The notes under the pieces are model-generated. The model did no database searches and was not told the origin of the DNA. It saw nothing but the letters and a program-made list of their open reading frames with translations. A stretch of 41,807 nucleotides of DNA, taken from Clostridia bacterium (GTDB taxonomy: Bacteria; Bacillota; Clostridia; Christensenellales; Borkfalkiaceae). The position numbers and the translations under genes were made by a program. The stretch is taken from positions 1-41,807 of the forward strand of contig JAFUJR010000026.1 of assembly GCA_017468085.1 (NCBI GenBank), read 5' to 3'. This document shows, piece after piece, positions 9,570-18,788 of the stretch (its first letter is position 1; every line of letters starts with the position of its first letter).

Positions 9570-11462
9570 ATGCAAATAGAAAAGTTTTTTCACAAGGGAA
9601 AATGGATGGGAGTAAGCGGTTGGCTGTTTGCGCGTGGTAGCTTCGGTGTTGTGGACAGCGAAGCGGATTACGTATATCAAAATGAGGGCGAAAAGCTCCG
9701 TTATGCGTATACGCAAGGCGGCGTCCGTTTTGTGACGGAATTTGAACCCCATCCCAACGGTGCGGTAATTCGTAGAGATTATTGTGAAAATCTCACCGAC
9801 GTACCCGTGGAAATCAACGCGTTCTGTTCCCGTTTCTTTATGGAGGGGAATAGGTACGAAGCGTACACTCAATACAATGGCTGGCAACACGAAAGTAGCG
9901 GCGGTTGGCAACCCCTTGTCACACAAGTGGTAGCGGCAGATTGCGGCATTCGTACCTGCGACGGCGCAACGCCTATGCTCGCGCTTTCTAATGCGCACAG
10001 TGGAAAAACGACGGTGTTTCATATTTTGCCCAACTGTCAATGGAAAATCGCCGCTAAAAAACGTCCTCTTTGGGGTAGACAAGAAGCGATTGTTGTGGAA
10101 ATTGGGATGGAAGAGAGCGGCTTATCCTTGACGGCGGCTCCGCACGAAAAAATCTATCTTCCGACTGTAATTTTTTACGAAACAGAAAGTAAAACGGATC
10201 TTGGCGCGTACAAGCTGCACGAGGTGTTCAATGGGTTATATCCGCGTAAGCAAATGCCGATTATGTACAACACTTGGCTGTTGAATTTCGACCATATCGA
10301 CGTGGATAATATTTTGCGCCAAGTGGATTGCGCGGCAGAGCTGGGCGTGGAAATGTTTATGGTGGACGCAGGCTGGTTCGGTGAGGGAGAAAACTGGTTT
10401 GGTTGCGTGGGCGACTGGACGGAAAACCTCACGGGCGGCACGGCGGGCAGGTTGCTTGAAATTTCGAAAAAAGTGCGCGAAAAGGGTATGATTTTTGGCT
10501 TGTGGTTTGAGCCCGAACGTGCGGCGTCTGCCTCCAAAATACAAAAAAATCACCCCGAATATTTCACGCAAGGCGTGTTTTTGAATTTTGCAGACGAAAA
10601 AGCGAGGACGCACATCTACGAGCAACTCTGTTCGGCAATCGAAAAATATCAAATCGGTTTTTTAAAATTCGATTTCAATCAATCGGTTGCGTATGACGAA
10701 TCAGGCAACGCTTTTTACCGCTATTTACAGGGGCAACGGGCTTTTGTAGAGGCTTTGCGCGCGCGTTATCCTTATCTGTATATCACCAACTGTGCAAGCG
10801 GCGGCGCAAGAACGGAGTTGGGGCAAGCTACTTTGTTTGATAGTTTTTGGTTTACGGACAACCAAGGCCCTTACGAGGGCTTGACGATTGTCAAAAACAC
10901 CTTAAAGCGCATGCCCACCGCCCTTATCGAGCGTTGGAACGTGCAAACGTTTTGCGACGGTTTTCCGCAGGAAACAAGCGCCGAGCCTCGTCGTTTGCCG
11001 ATTAGCTGCAACAACGCGACGTGGGATTACGTAATGAACGTTTCTCCGCAGTATACCTACGCCTTTTTGACGGGCGGACCTATGGGTTTTAGCTGTGATG
11101 TGGCAAGTTTTCCCGACGATTATAAAGCGGAATTAAAAGAATTTATTGCAAAATATAAGCAGGAGCGCGAGTTTTATAAAAAAGCTACGGCGCGTATATT
11201 GGTGGACGAAAAGGATATTACCGTCCTTGAATATGCAGACGCCGCGTTTAACAAATGCCAACTGCAAATTTTTACGAAGCTTGTATATACGGAAGCTATT
11301 CGTGTTTATCCTACCGTAGACAAATCGGCTGTTTATGTATGCAACGGAACGCGCCTTACGGGCGCAGAGCTTGCGGACGACGGCTTGTACGTCGGCGGTG
11401 TGGCGGAAGAGGGCTTAAAGGACAATTCTTGCATTTGCATTACGTTGGATAAGGTGTTATAA
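9570..11462 (+). CDS. GH36 alpha-galactosidase
   Basis: This 630-residue protein starts 2 nt after the previous stop. It carries the GH36 hallmarks 'MFMVDAGWFG', 'GLWFEPERA', 'FLKFDFNQ', 'NCASGGARTELG' and 'FWFTDNQ'. By family analogy Asp368 in 'KFDFN' is the nucleophile and Asp430 in 'FTDN' the acid/base, a spacing close to that of known GH36 enzymes. The family removes terminal alpha-galactose, and some members remove alpha-N-acetylgalactosamine. No signal peptide is present, so the enzyme is probably cytoplasmic. Next to a GH20 enzyme it suggests breakdown of host-type or plant oligosaccharides capped with alpha-galactosyl residues. The exact substrate is not readable from sequence. Confidence 0.88.
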   Translation: MQIEKFFHKGKWMGVSGWLFARGSFGVVDSEADYVYQNEGEKLRYAYTQGGVRFVTEFEPHPNGAVIRRDYCENLTDVPVEINAFCSRFFMEGNRYEAYTQYNGWQHESSGGWQPLVTQVVAADCGIRTCDGATPMLALSNAHSGKTTVFHILPNCQWKIAAKKRPLWGRQEAIVVEIGMEESGLSLTAAPHEKIYLPTVIFYETESKTDLGAYKLHEVFNGLYPRKQMPIMYNTWLLNFDHIDVDNILRQVDCAAELGVEMFMVDAGWFGEGENWFGCVGDWTENLTGGTAGRLLEISKKVREKGMIFGLWFEPERAASASKIQKNHPEYFTQGVFLNFADEKARTHIYEQLCSAIEKYQIGFLKFDFNQSVAYDESGNAFYRYLQGQRAFVEALRARYPYLYITNCASGGARTELGQATLFDSFWFTDNQGPYEGLTIVKNTLKRMPTALIERWNVQTFCDGFPQETSAEPRRLPISCNNATWDYVMNVSPQYTYAFLTGGPMGFSCDVASFPDDYKAELKEFIAKYKQEREFYKKATARILVDEKDITVLEYADAAFNKCQLQIFTKLVYTEAIRVYPTVDKSAVYVCNGTRLTGAELADDGLYVGGVAEEGLKDNSCICITLDKVL

Positions 11463-11477
11463 GTCTGGAGGGGGATT

Positions 11478-12377
11478 ATGCCGGAATATGCTTTGTTAAT
11501 TTTATCGGCGTTTCTCTTTTCGACGGAGTTCATTTTTGTAAAGCTCTTTGAAAATAAAAACGGTTCGTCTTATACGTCCGCGTTAAGTTTTGCGCTAGGT
11601 AGCAGTGTGATCGGATTGCCGATTTTGTTTATCTGCAACGGGTTTACGCTTGGATTTAGCTGGTATTCCTTGTTGATGGCAGGGTTGCTTGCGTTAGTGA
11701 GCGTAGGCGCGAACATTATCGGGATCAAGGCGGTTTCCATTGGCTCGGTAGCGGTGTATACGCTGTTTATGATGCTTGGCGGTATGATAGTACCCTTTGT
11801 CGTCGGCGCGGCGTTCTTACACGAAAAGGTGAAACTTTGGTATATTATTGCCACTGTACTTTTGACGGGTGCGCTCGTGTTGCCCGTATTTGATAAAGCG
11901 GAAAATAAGTCGAGCGGAAAGGGGAAAAAGATTTTTTGGCTGTTTATTGTGCTGTGCTCCGTGCTGTTTATGCTTAACGGCGCGAATTCGACGATTGGCA
12001 ATCTGCACCAAAACGAAAATATTACCTTTAAAAAGGTTGGCACGGTAGATTTCCTTATTTGGAAATATATCTTTAAGATTGTTTATTGCGGCATTTTGTT
12101 TTTTACCCACCGCGACAAGGGAAAATACAAGCTGCTCGTTCGCAAATCTTCTTTGCTCGCAGGCGCAGGATTTGCGGCGGTGCATATCGCGGCAACCTTA
12201 CTGCAGCTTTATTGTGCAATTACGGTCAACGCCAGCCTGATGTACCCGTTGGTGACGGGCGGTACGTTGATTTTTACGCCAATATTATCCCGTATTATCT
12301 TCAAAGAAAAACTTACCGTGTTTGTGATTGCGGAAATCTTAATTTCCGTCGTCGCAACTGTCTTGTTTGTGTTCTAA
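11478..12377 (+). CDS. EamA/DMT-family membrane transporter
   Basis: This is a 299-residue, strongly hydrophobic protein with about ten membrane-spanning segments in two five-helix halves, as expected for the drug/metabolite transporter superfamily. A strong 'ggaggggg' precedes the ATG. The first half reads 'FLFSTEFIFVKLFENKNG' and has an EamA-like 'GSVAVYTLFMMLGGMIVPF'. A short basic loop near residues 155-160 separates the halves. Position inside a sugar operon suggests import of a mono- or oligosaccharide or export of a by-product. That is inference, because DMT members carry many substrates. Confidence 0.8.
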   Translation: MPEYALLILSAFLFSTEFIFVKLFENKNGSSYTSALSFALGSSVIGLPILFICNGFTLGFSWYSLLMAGLLALVSVGANIIGIKAVSIGSVAVYTLFMMLGGMIVPFVVGAAFLHEKVKLWYIIATVLLTGALVLPVFDKAENKSSGKGKKIFWLFIVLCSVLFMLNGANSTIGNLHQNENITFKKVGTVDFLIWKYIFKIVYCGILFFTHRDKGKYKLLVRKSSLLAGAGFAAVHIAATLLQLYCAITVNASLMYPLVTGGTLIFTPILSRIIFKEKLTVFVIAEILISVVATVLFVF

Positions 12378-12397
12378 AAAGGGAGAGGAGTGTAAAT

Positions 12398-13255
12398 ATG
12401 GCTACCATGTACGCGTTGACGGAAACAAGTCCGTTTATGATGTCTTTTGTTATCGTTACTCAGAGCGGAAACTGTATCGTCGTGGACGGCGGCAGAGAGG
12501 CGGATATGCCCCTCTTGAAGAAGTACGTCGCCGGCAGAAAAATCAAGGCGTGGATTTTAACGCACGCTCACAACGACCACGTCGACGGCTTCGTTGCGGA
12601 AATGCAGAAAAACGGCGGCGCGGATTTTGATATTGACAAGGTGTATTACAATTTTCCCGATTACGACGCTTTAATCGGCAATAAAAACGTACCCGATTAC
12701 GCGTATTTTTGTCAGGAATTAAACGAAATTTTGCCTGCGTTTAACGGGATAAAGGACAAATTTGCAGACAAAGCGCATATCGTCCGCCAAGGCGAAAAAA
12801 TTAGCGTGGACGAGTTGGAAATAGAATTCCTCTATGCGCTGCACGACGGGTTGTATTCCAACCTAATGAACGACGCGTCCTTGGTTTTTAAAATCACGGG
12901 CGGAGAAAAGACGGTGCTTTTCTTGGGGGATTTGGGCCCTGAGGGCGGCGACGTATTATACCGCGAATCCCGTCATAAATTAAAAGCGGATATCGTGCAA
13001 ATGGCGCACCACGGACACATGAACGTCGGCATGGAAGTGTACGCGGCGGTTGCCCCTAAGGCTTGCGTTTGGTGCGCGCCCGTTTGGTTGTACGAGGAAG
13101 CAGAAAGACCTGATTGGATGACGGACGAGTGGTTTGCAGGCGACGAAAAGCGCAGACGCATGTACGGCACGGCGGTTACGCGCGCATGGCTTAAACAGTT
13201 GGGCGTGCAAACGCATTACGTAACGGGCAACGGCACGCAAACTATCGAATTTTGA
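12398..13255 (+). CDS. MBL-fold metallo-hydrolase
   Basis: This is a 285-residue protein. The start is ATG 12398, preceded by 'gagagg'; the upstream open frame overlaps the transporter gene and is rejected. The metallo-beta-lactamase signature 'THAHNDHVDG' (HxHxDH) is clear. 'FLGDLGPEG' and 'MAHHGHMN' supply the further metal ligands. The layout resembles ComEC-type MBL proteins lacking the membrane part. The substrate is unknown. In this operon it could hydrolyse a sugar ester, lactone or phosphate, but sequence alone does not show this. Confidence 0.8.
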   Translation: MATMYALTETSPFMMSFVIVTQSGNCIVVDGGREADMPLLKKYVAGRKIKAWILTHAHNDHVDGFVAEMQKNGGADFDIDKVYYNFPDYDALIGNKNVPDYAYFCQELNEILPAFNGIKDKFADKAHIVRQGEKISVDELEIEFLYALHDGLYSNLMNDASLVFKITGGEKTVLFLGDLGPEGGDVLYRESRHKLKADIVQMAHHGHMNVGMEVYAAVAPKACVWCAPVWLYEEAERPDWMTDEWFAGDEKRRRMYGTAVTRAWLKQLGVQTHYVTGNGTQTIEF

Positions 13256-13261
13256 CGGCAT

Positions 13262-13292
13262 TTGACGTGGGCAGGTATGCAATGAATATAAT
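13262..13292 (+). promoter_or_regulatory. Possible internal operon promoter
   Basis: TTGACG (13262-13267) and a perfect TATAAT (13287-13292) are separated by 19 bp in the 83-nt gap before the SGNH gene, the largest gap in this operon. The spacer is longer than ideal. Confidence 0.35.
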
Positions 13293-13338
13293 TTCTGCCT
13301 GTTAAGATAGGGAATGAACGCATTCGTAAGAGGATTTT

Positions 13339-14409
13339 ATGGGAATAGAAAAAATCGACAAAAATTTTATAATTCAAAAGGGAAATGCGGACGGAAAAGC
13401 CGTGTATGAAATACCTCACCATAAATTTGGCTTACACGGCGTATTTTACGAGGAAACGCAAGGCTGTTTTGCGCGCGTTCCGTTTGAAATTGCACAGCGC
13501 GTAAACGAAGGGGTTGCCGAGCTTACAAGGCATACGTCAGGCGGAAGAATTTGTTTTTCTACCGATTCGCAAATCATGCAAATTACTGCTCGGTACAAGA
13601 ATTTATGGATTATGTCGCATATGCCGTTGACGGGCTCGGGCAGCTTTACCCTCTGCGAAGTGGAGGGAGAGCAAGAAAAGTTTATTGGCAATTTTATGCC
13701 CATTTCCACGGATAAGCAGGGCTTTACCGCCACGTTGAATTTGAAAGGCGGCACGCTTAGAAATTACGTGCTTTATTTCCCTTTATACAACGACGTGCAA
13801 GCGCTTTCCGTTGCCTTGGACGAAAATGCGCGCGTGGAAAAATACGACCCTTACCGTGATATCAAGCCGATTTTGTATTACGGCTCGTCCATTACGCAGG
13901 GCGGGTGCGCAAACCGCACGGACGGCGCTTATCAGGCGCTTATTTGCAAACGCAACCGCGTGGATTTTATCAACCTGGGTTTTAGCGGCAGTGCCAAGGG
14001 TGAGGACGTGATGACGGACTATTTGGCGAGCATAGATTGCAGTCTTTTCGTCTGTGATTACGACCACAACGCGCCCAACGCCGCGCACTTGCAAGCGACC
14101 CATTTCCGCTTGTACGAGCGTTATCGTAAGCAACGCCCCGACGTGCCGATTTTATTTATCACAAAACCCGATTGGCAGAGGGACGCGGAGGGCGACATAC
14201 GTCATCAAATTATCAAAAACACCTACCTCCAAGCCAAAAAGCTTGGGGATAAAAAGGTCTACTTCTTGTCGGGGAAAGTCTTTTACGGCAAAAAGGATGC
14301 TGCGGAATACGCAGTGGACGGTTGTCATCCGACTGACCGCGGATTTCACCGTATGGCAGAGGTGATTTATAAAAAGATACGTCGCATATATGAAGATAAC
14401 AAAATATAA
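13339..14409 (+). CDS. Two-domain SGNH/GDSL hydrolase (putative carbohydrate esterase)
   Basis: This is a 356-residue protein with 'agagga' just upstream of the ATG. Residues 1-165 form a beta-rich N-terminal domain often seen before SGNH domains. The catalytic domain shows block I 'YYGSSITQGGC' with the nucleophile Ser, block II 'NLGFSGSAKG', block III 'DYDHNAPN', and the terminal Asp/His pair in 'VDGCHPTDRG'. SGNH enzymes of this type remove acetyl or other acyl groups from sugars. No signal peptide is visible. A second SGNH gene and an alpha/beta hydrolase follow directly, so the target glycan is probably acylated at more than one position. Confidence 0.85.
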   Translation: MGIEKIDKNFIIQKGNADGKAVYEIPHHKFGLHGVFYEETQGCFARVPFEIAQRVNEGVAELTRHTSGGRICFSTDSQIMQITARYKNLWIMSHMPLTGSGSFTLCEVEGEQEKFIGNFMPISTDKQGFTATLNLKGGTLRNYVLYFPLYNDVQALSVALDENARVEKYDPYRDIKPILYYGSSITQGGCANRTDGAYQALICKRNRVDFINLGFSGSAKGEDVMTDYLASIDCSLFVCDYDHNAPNAAHLQATHFRLYERYRKQRPDVPILFITKPDWQRDAEGDIRHQIIKNTYLQAKKLGDKKVYFLSGKVFYGKKDAAEYAVDGCHPTDRGFHRMAEVIYKKIRRIYEDNKI

Positions 14410-14464
14410 TCGCGAAAATAGCGACGATAGAAGAAAGAAAAAACAATTCTCGGAGGTATAAACG

Positions 14465-15058
14465 GTGAAAGAGAGATTTGAGTGGATTCATAGTTGGTGC
14501 GACGAAACGTTAAGCGGCGATTTGCCCCGCGTGCTTTTGGTGGGGGATTCTATTACGCACAACTATCAAGAAAGGGTGCGCGAATTATTGCGCGGCGTAT
14601 GCTACGTCGACTATATTTCTACCTCGTATGCAATCGACGCCAAAATTTACAATCACTTGATTTACGATTTTATGACGGACAGCAAATACGATTTAATACA
14701 TTTCAACAACGGCTTGCACGGTATTCATATTTCCAAGCGTTCGTATAAAATTCGTTTAAAAAAATTGCTTGCTAAGGTAGAAAAGCAGACCAAACTCGTC
14801 CTTGCGACCTCTACCCTCGTATACAAAGAGGGCAACAAGCGTTTGGACGGCGCGTGGATGAAGCGTGTGAGAGAACGTAACGCGGCTATGCAAGAATTGG
14901 CGGCGGAAAAGGGGTACGGCTTAGACGATTTGTATCCCGTAAGCGTATCCGTGCCTAAGGAATTGCGCTACGTGGACGGCACGCATTATTTGAAAGAGGG
15001 CTACGATATGCTCGCGGAGACGGTTGCGGCTTGTATTCGCAAAAATTTAGAGAAATAA
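14465..15058 (+). CDS. Single-domain SGNH/GDSL hydrolase
   Basis: This 197-residue protein starts at GTG 14465, 7 nt after a strong 'ggaggt'. The motifs are 'VLLVGDSITHNY' (block I), 'HFNNGLHGIH' (block III) and 'VDGTHYLKEGYDML', which holds the catalytic Asp and His. It contains only the catalytic domain, unlike its upstream neighbour, and the two are too different to be a recent duplication. The likely role is deacylation of an imported sugar, but the substrate is unknown. Confidence 0.85.
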   Translation: MKERFEWIHSWCDETLSGDLPRVLLVGDSITHNYQERVRELLRGVCYVDYISTSYAIDAKIYNHLIYDFMTDSKYDLIHFNNGLHGIHISKRSYKIRLKKLLAKVEKQTKLVLATSTLVYKEGNKRLDGAWMKRVRERNAAMQELAAEKGYGLDDLYPVSVSVPKELRYVDGTHYLKEGYDMLAETVAACIRKNLEK

Positions 15059-15068
15059 GGAAAAAGAG

Positions 15069-15791
15069 ATGTTTCAAGAGATAGAGTGGCGCGGCTTTCA
15101 GGGCTACGAATTTGAATTTGAGGGCTTGCCTGCCAAGCTGATAAAGCCCAACTGCAAGCCCAACGGCAAGTGGCTGTTAAAGGCGGAGTATTTCGACGCT
15201 TTTCCCGAAACGGAAATCGAACTTTTAAACCGCGGCTGGCATTTGGCGTACAATCAAAACCACAATCGTTGGGCGGAGGATTTGGATCTGCAAAGAAAAT
15301 CCGCCTTTTTACGCTATATTCCCCAAACCTTCGGCTTGGACGAAAAATGCGTGTTGGTGGGGATGAGCTGCGGCGGTTTATATTCCGTCAAGCTCACGGC
15401 GTTAAATCCCGAGCGCGTGCGCGGCGTTTATTTGGACGCGCCCGTTATGAACTTGTTAAGTTGCCCTTGCAATTTGGGCAAAGCAAACGGCGTTCCTTTT
15501 GAGGAATATAACCGTTTTACGGGCAGAACGCTTGCGGAAATGTTAAGCTATCGCGAACATCCGATTGATAAAATGCACGTTTTGGCAGAGCATAAAATTC
15601 CCGTCGTGATGGTAGCGGGGGACAGCGACGGCGTCGTGCCTTACGACGAGAATGGGGAACTGCTTGAAAAATATTATAAAAAGCTCGGTTTGCCCATCAA
15701 GACGTTTATCAAAAAGGGCGCGGATCACCACCCCCACGGGTTGGAAAATCCGTCTATCGTTGCGGATATCATAGAGGATTTTGAGGGATGA
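15069..15791 (+). CDS. Alpha/beta hydrolase (putative esterase)
   Basis: This 240-residue protein starts 10 nt after the previous stop. The nucleophile elbow 'VGMSCGGL' puts Ser100 in a GxSxG motif. 'VAGDSDGVVPY' supplies the acid (Asp185 or Asp187) and 'GADHHPHGLE' the catalytic His. No membrane or signal segment is seen. The stop overlaps the nagB start by ATGA, so the two are probably translationally coupled. It belongs to a run of three putative esterases placed directly before the amino-sugar genes. Confidence 0.82.
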   Translation: MFQEIEWRGFQGYEFEFEGLPAKLIKPNCKPNGKWLLKAEYFDAFPETEIELLNRGWHLAYNQNHNRWAEDLDLQRKSAFLRYIPQTFGLDEKCVLVGMSCGGLYSVKLTALNPERVRGVYLDAPVMNLLSCPCNLGKANGVPFEEYNRFTGRTLAEMLSYREHPIDKMHVLAEHKIPVVMVAGDSDGVVPYDENGELLEKYYKKLGLPIKTFIKKGADHHPHGLENPSIVADIIEDFEG

Positions 15792-16546
15792 AAAGTTTTA
15801 AAAAAGATAAATTAGAGGTGCGCATTTACGAAAACCGCACCCTGATGGGTGAAGCGGCGGCGCGCGATATCAAGGCGAAAATCGGGGAATTGCTACAAAC
15901 GAAAGCGGAAATCAATATGATTTTTGCGGCTGCCCCGTCGCAAAACGACGTGTTAAAAGCGCTTGCCGAGGACGAGGAAATTGCGTGGGATAAAATCAAC
16001 GCCTACCACATGGACGAATATATCGGCTTGGATAAAGACGCGCCTCAAGGCTTTGGAAACTTTTTAAAGCGCAGCATTTTCGATCTTGCTCCCTTCAAGA
16101 GCGTAAACTATATCGATATCACGGCAACCGACCCCGAAAAAGAGGCGGAAAGATATGCGAAGCTCTTAAACGAAAACCCGACGGATATCGTCATTATGGG
16201 CATTGGCGAAAACGGACATATTGCGTTCAACGATCCGCCCGTTGCCGATTTTAAGGATGAAAAAACGGTCAAGTCCGTCAAGTTGGACGAAATTTGCCGT
16301 CAACAGCAGGTCAACGACGGGTGCTTTGCTTCCATTGACGAAGTGCCTACGCACGCGATGACGCTCACCGTTCCCACACTCGTGCGCGCGCCCTACCTTT
16401 TCTGTATCGTTCCTGCGCTCACTAAGGCAAAGGCAGTGTTTGAAACGGTAAACGGAAGCGTTGACGAGCATTGTCCCGCAAGCGTTTTGCGCACGCACGA
16501 CAACGCCGTTTTGTATTTGGATAACGAAAGTTCAAAGCTGTTATGA
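15788..16546 (+). CDS. nagB: Glucosamine-6-phosphate deaminase
   Basis: This 252-residue protein has normal family length. It converts glucosamine-6-phosphate to fructose-6-phosphate and ammonia. The motifs are 'NAYHMDEYIGL' with the catalytic Asp near residue 76 and 'MGIGENGHIAFNDP' with the catalytic His144. 'PTHAMTLTVPTL' also fits the family. It overlaps both neighbours by ATGA, which supports this start and translational coupling. The allosteric N-acetylglucosamine-6-phosphate site of enteric NagB was not assessed. Confidence 0.95.
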   Translation: MKSFKKDKLEVRIYENRTLMGEAAARDIKAKIGELLQTKAEINMIFAAAPSQNDVLKALAEDEEIAWDKINAYHMDEYIGLDKDAPQGFGNFLKRSIFDLAPFKSVNYIDITATDPEKEAERYAKLLNENPTDIVIMGIGENGHIAFNDPPVADFKDEKTVKSVKLDEICRQQQVNDGCFASIDEVPTHAMTLTVPTLVRAPYLFCIVPALTKAKAVFETVNGSVDEHCPASVLRTHDNAVLYLDNESSKLL

Positions 16547-17688
16547 TAAAGATTAAAAGCGACAAAATTATTCTTGGGGAAGATTTATTCGACGGTACCA
16601 TGTACGTGATGAACGGAAAGATCGTTGAAATTTCCCAAGAGGATAGACCGACGGAAATTACCTACGATTTGAAGGGGAAATACGTGTCTGCGGGGTTTAT
16701 CGATATGCACACCCACGGCGCGGGCGGTCATGCGTTTATGAACAGTACGGTAGAAGACGTCGTTGCGGGCTGTGATTATCATTTACAGCACGGCACGACG
16801 AGTATCGTCCCCACGATATCCGCAGGCTCGTTTGAAACGATGAAGCAAGCCGTCGTCAATATCCATCAAGCCAAGGGCAAGGCGAAAGGAAATATCCTCG
16901 GCGCGCATTTGGAGGGACCATACCTTTCCGCTAAGCAATGCGGCGCGCAATGCCCCGCTTTTATCACGCCCCCAAAAAAAGAGGAGTATGAAAGTTTGAT
17001 TGCGGAATACGGGGAAAGCATTGCCCGTTGGACGTACGCGCCCGAAAACGATAAAGACGGGGCGTTCTGTAAATATTTGACCGAACATAATATTCTTGCC
17101 TCCGCAGGGCATACGGACGCGGTGAACGCGGACATGGTGCGGGCAATTTCAAACGGATGCCGTTTAATCACCCACTTGTATTCCTGTACCTCGACGGTAA
17201 CGCGCGACCACGGTTTCCGCTCCCTCGGCGTTATCGAAAGCGCGTATTTGCACGACGAATTGTACGTGGAAATTATCGCAGACGGCAAACATCTGCCTCC
17301 TGAGTTGATTCAAATGATTATCAAAATCAAGGGCGCGGACAAGGTTGCGCTCGTAACGGACAGCCTTGAAATTGCGGGTACGGATATCACCGAAGGGGTG
17401 ATGAGCGGCACGGAATTTATCGTCGAGGACGGCGTTTGCAAACTGAAAGACCGTTCGGCGTTCGCAGGGAGCGTAGCCACGGCGGATTGCCTAATTAGAA
17501 CGCTTGTCAAGGATTGCGGGTACTCCGTTCCGACGGCGGTGAAAATGTTGACGCAAATCCCTGCAAAAATATTAAAAATCGATGGGAAGAAAGGCTCTCT
17601 TGCCGTCGGTATGGACGCAGATATAATCGCCTTTGACGAAGATATTTGCGTTTCGGATATCTTTATAAAAGGAAAAAAGGAGAAATAA
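16543..17688 (+). CDS. nagA: N-acetylglucosamine-6-phosphate deacetylase
   Basis: This 381-residue amidohydrolase removes the acetyl group from N-acetylglucosamine-6-phosphate, giving the NagB substrate. 'GFIDMHTHGAGG' carries the His56/His58 metal-site pair. 'GAHLEGPYLS' gives the metal-binding Glu, 'SAGHTDA' and 'THLYS' give further His ligands, and 'LVTDSLEIAGT' gives the catalytic Asp. It overlaps nagB by 4 nt and is followed after 1 nt by uxuA. No sugar kinase or PTS gene is in the window, so phosphorylation must be encoded elsewhere. Confidence 0.95.
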   Translation: MIKIKSDKIILGEDLFDGTMYVMNGKIVEISQEDRPTEITYDLKGKYVSAGFIDMHTHGAGGHAFMNSTVEDVVAGCDYHLQHGTTSIVPTISAGSFETMKQAVVNIHQAKGKAKGNILGAHLEGPYLSAKQCGAQCPAFITPPKKEEYESLIAEYGESIARWTYAPENDKDGAFCKYLTEHNILASAGHTDAVNADMVRAISNGCRLITHLYSCTSTVTRDHGFRSLGVIESAYLHDELYVEIIADGKHLPPELIQMIIKIKGADKVALVTDSLEIAGTDITEGVMSGTEFIVEDGVCKLKDRSAFAGSVATADCLIRTLVKDCGYSVPTAVKMLTQIPAKILKIDGKKGSLAVGMDADIIAFDEDICVSDIFIKGKKEK

Positions 17689-17689
17689 T

Positions 17690-18775
17690 ATGCAAATGAC
17701 TTTTCGGTGGTACGGCGAAGGAAATGACCGTATCAGCTTGCAGGATATCAAACAAATTCCAGGAGTAAAAGGTATTGTTTGGGCATTGCACGACAAAATG
17801 CCCGGCGAAGTGTGGGAAGAAGCAGAAATTGCAAAGGTCAAGGCGCAGTGCGATAAATACGGCTTTAATATCGACGTGGTGGAATCGGTAAACGTCCACG
17901 ACGATATCAAAATCGGCTTGCCTACGCGCGAAAAATATATCGAAAATTACAAGCAAACCATTCGCAATTTATCTAAGTTTGGCGTTAAGGTGATTTGCTA
18001 TAATTTCATGCCCATTTTCGATTGGACGAGAAGTAATCTGTTCCATGAAGTAGGGGACGGTTCGACGGCGCTTTTCTATGAAAAGAACATGATTCAAGAC
18101 GACTATAACGCGATGGCGAAGTATATCTTGGATTTCACGGAAAAATACAACATGTCTTTCCCTGGATGGGAGCCTGAACGTATGGCGAAATTGGACGAAC
18201 TTTTTAAGGCTTACGCGCCCGTAACAAAGGAAAAACTTTGGGAAAACCTCAAATATTTCCTCGAAGCGATCATGCCCACTTGCCGCGAGTGCGATATTAA
18301 AATGGCGATCCATATGGACGATCCGCCTTGGGATATCTTCGGCTTGCCCCGACTTCTCGTGGACGAGCCGAGCATCGACAGATTTTTGAAGATGGTGGAC
18401 GACGAATACAACTGCTTGACGCTTTGTTCGGGCAGCTTGAACGCCAACCCTAACAACAACGTAGCGGAAATCGTCAAAAAGCATTGCGATAGAATCGCGT
18501 TTGCGCATATCCGTAACGTAAAGCATTTCGAAAACGGGGATTTCTCCGAGGCGAGCCACCGCGATTGCGACGGCGATACGGGTATTTTGGAAATCTTGAA
18601 GGCATACCACGATTGTGGGTTTAAAGGATACGTTCGTCCCGACCATGGTAGGCACCTTTGGGACGAGGGCCCTGGAAAAGTGCGCCCCGGTTACGGCTTG
18701 TATGACAGAGCGCTTGGCATTATGTATATGCTCGGCGTTTGGGATATGCTTGATAAATTAAAAGCGGAAAAGTAA
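17690..18775 (+). CDS. uxuA: Mannonate dehydratase
   Basis: This 361-residue protein has family length and converts D-mannonate to 2-keto-3-deoxygluconate in glucuronate breakdown. The N-terminus 'MTFRWYGEGNDRISLQDIKQ' is typical of UxuA. 'CYNFMPIFDWTR', 'AIHMDDPPW' and 'RPDHGRHLWDE' contain the expected metal-binding His, Asp and Cys residues. A 'ggag' sits a few nt upstream of the ATG. It links a uronic acid branch to the amino-sugar genes in the same transcript. The uronate isomerase and KDG kinase/aldolase are not in the window. Confidence 0.95.
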   Translation: MQMTFRWYGEGNDRISLQDIKQIPGVKGIVWALHDKMPGEVWEEAEIAKVKAQCDKYGFNIDVVESVNVHDDIKIGLPTREKYIENYKQTIRNLSKFGVKVICYNFMPIFDWTRSNLFHEVGDGSTALFYEKNMIQDDYNAMAKYILDFTEKYNMSFPGWEPERMAKLDELFKAYAPVTKEKLWENLKYFLEAIMPTCRECDIKMAIHMDDPPWDIFGLPRLLVDEPSIDRFLKMVDDEYNCLTLCSGSLNANPNNNVAEIVKKHCDRIAFAHIRNVKHFENGDFSEASHRDCDGDTGILEILKAYHDCGFKGYVRPDHGRHLWDEGPGKVRPGYGLYDRALGIMYMLGVWDMLDKLKAEK

Positions 18776-18788
18776 GGAGTGAAATAAA

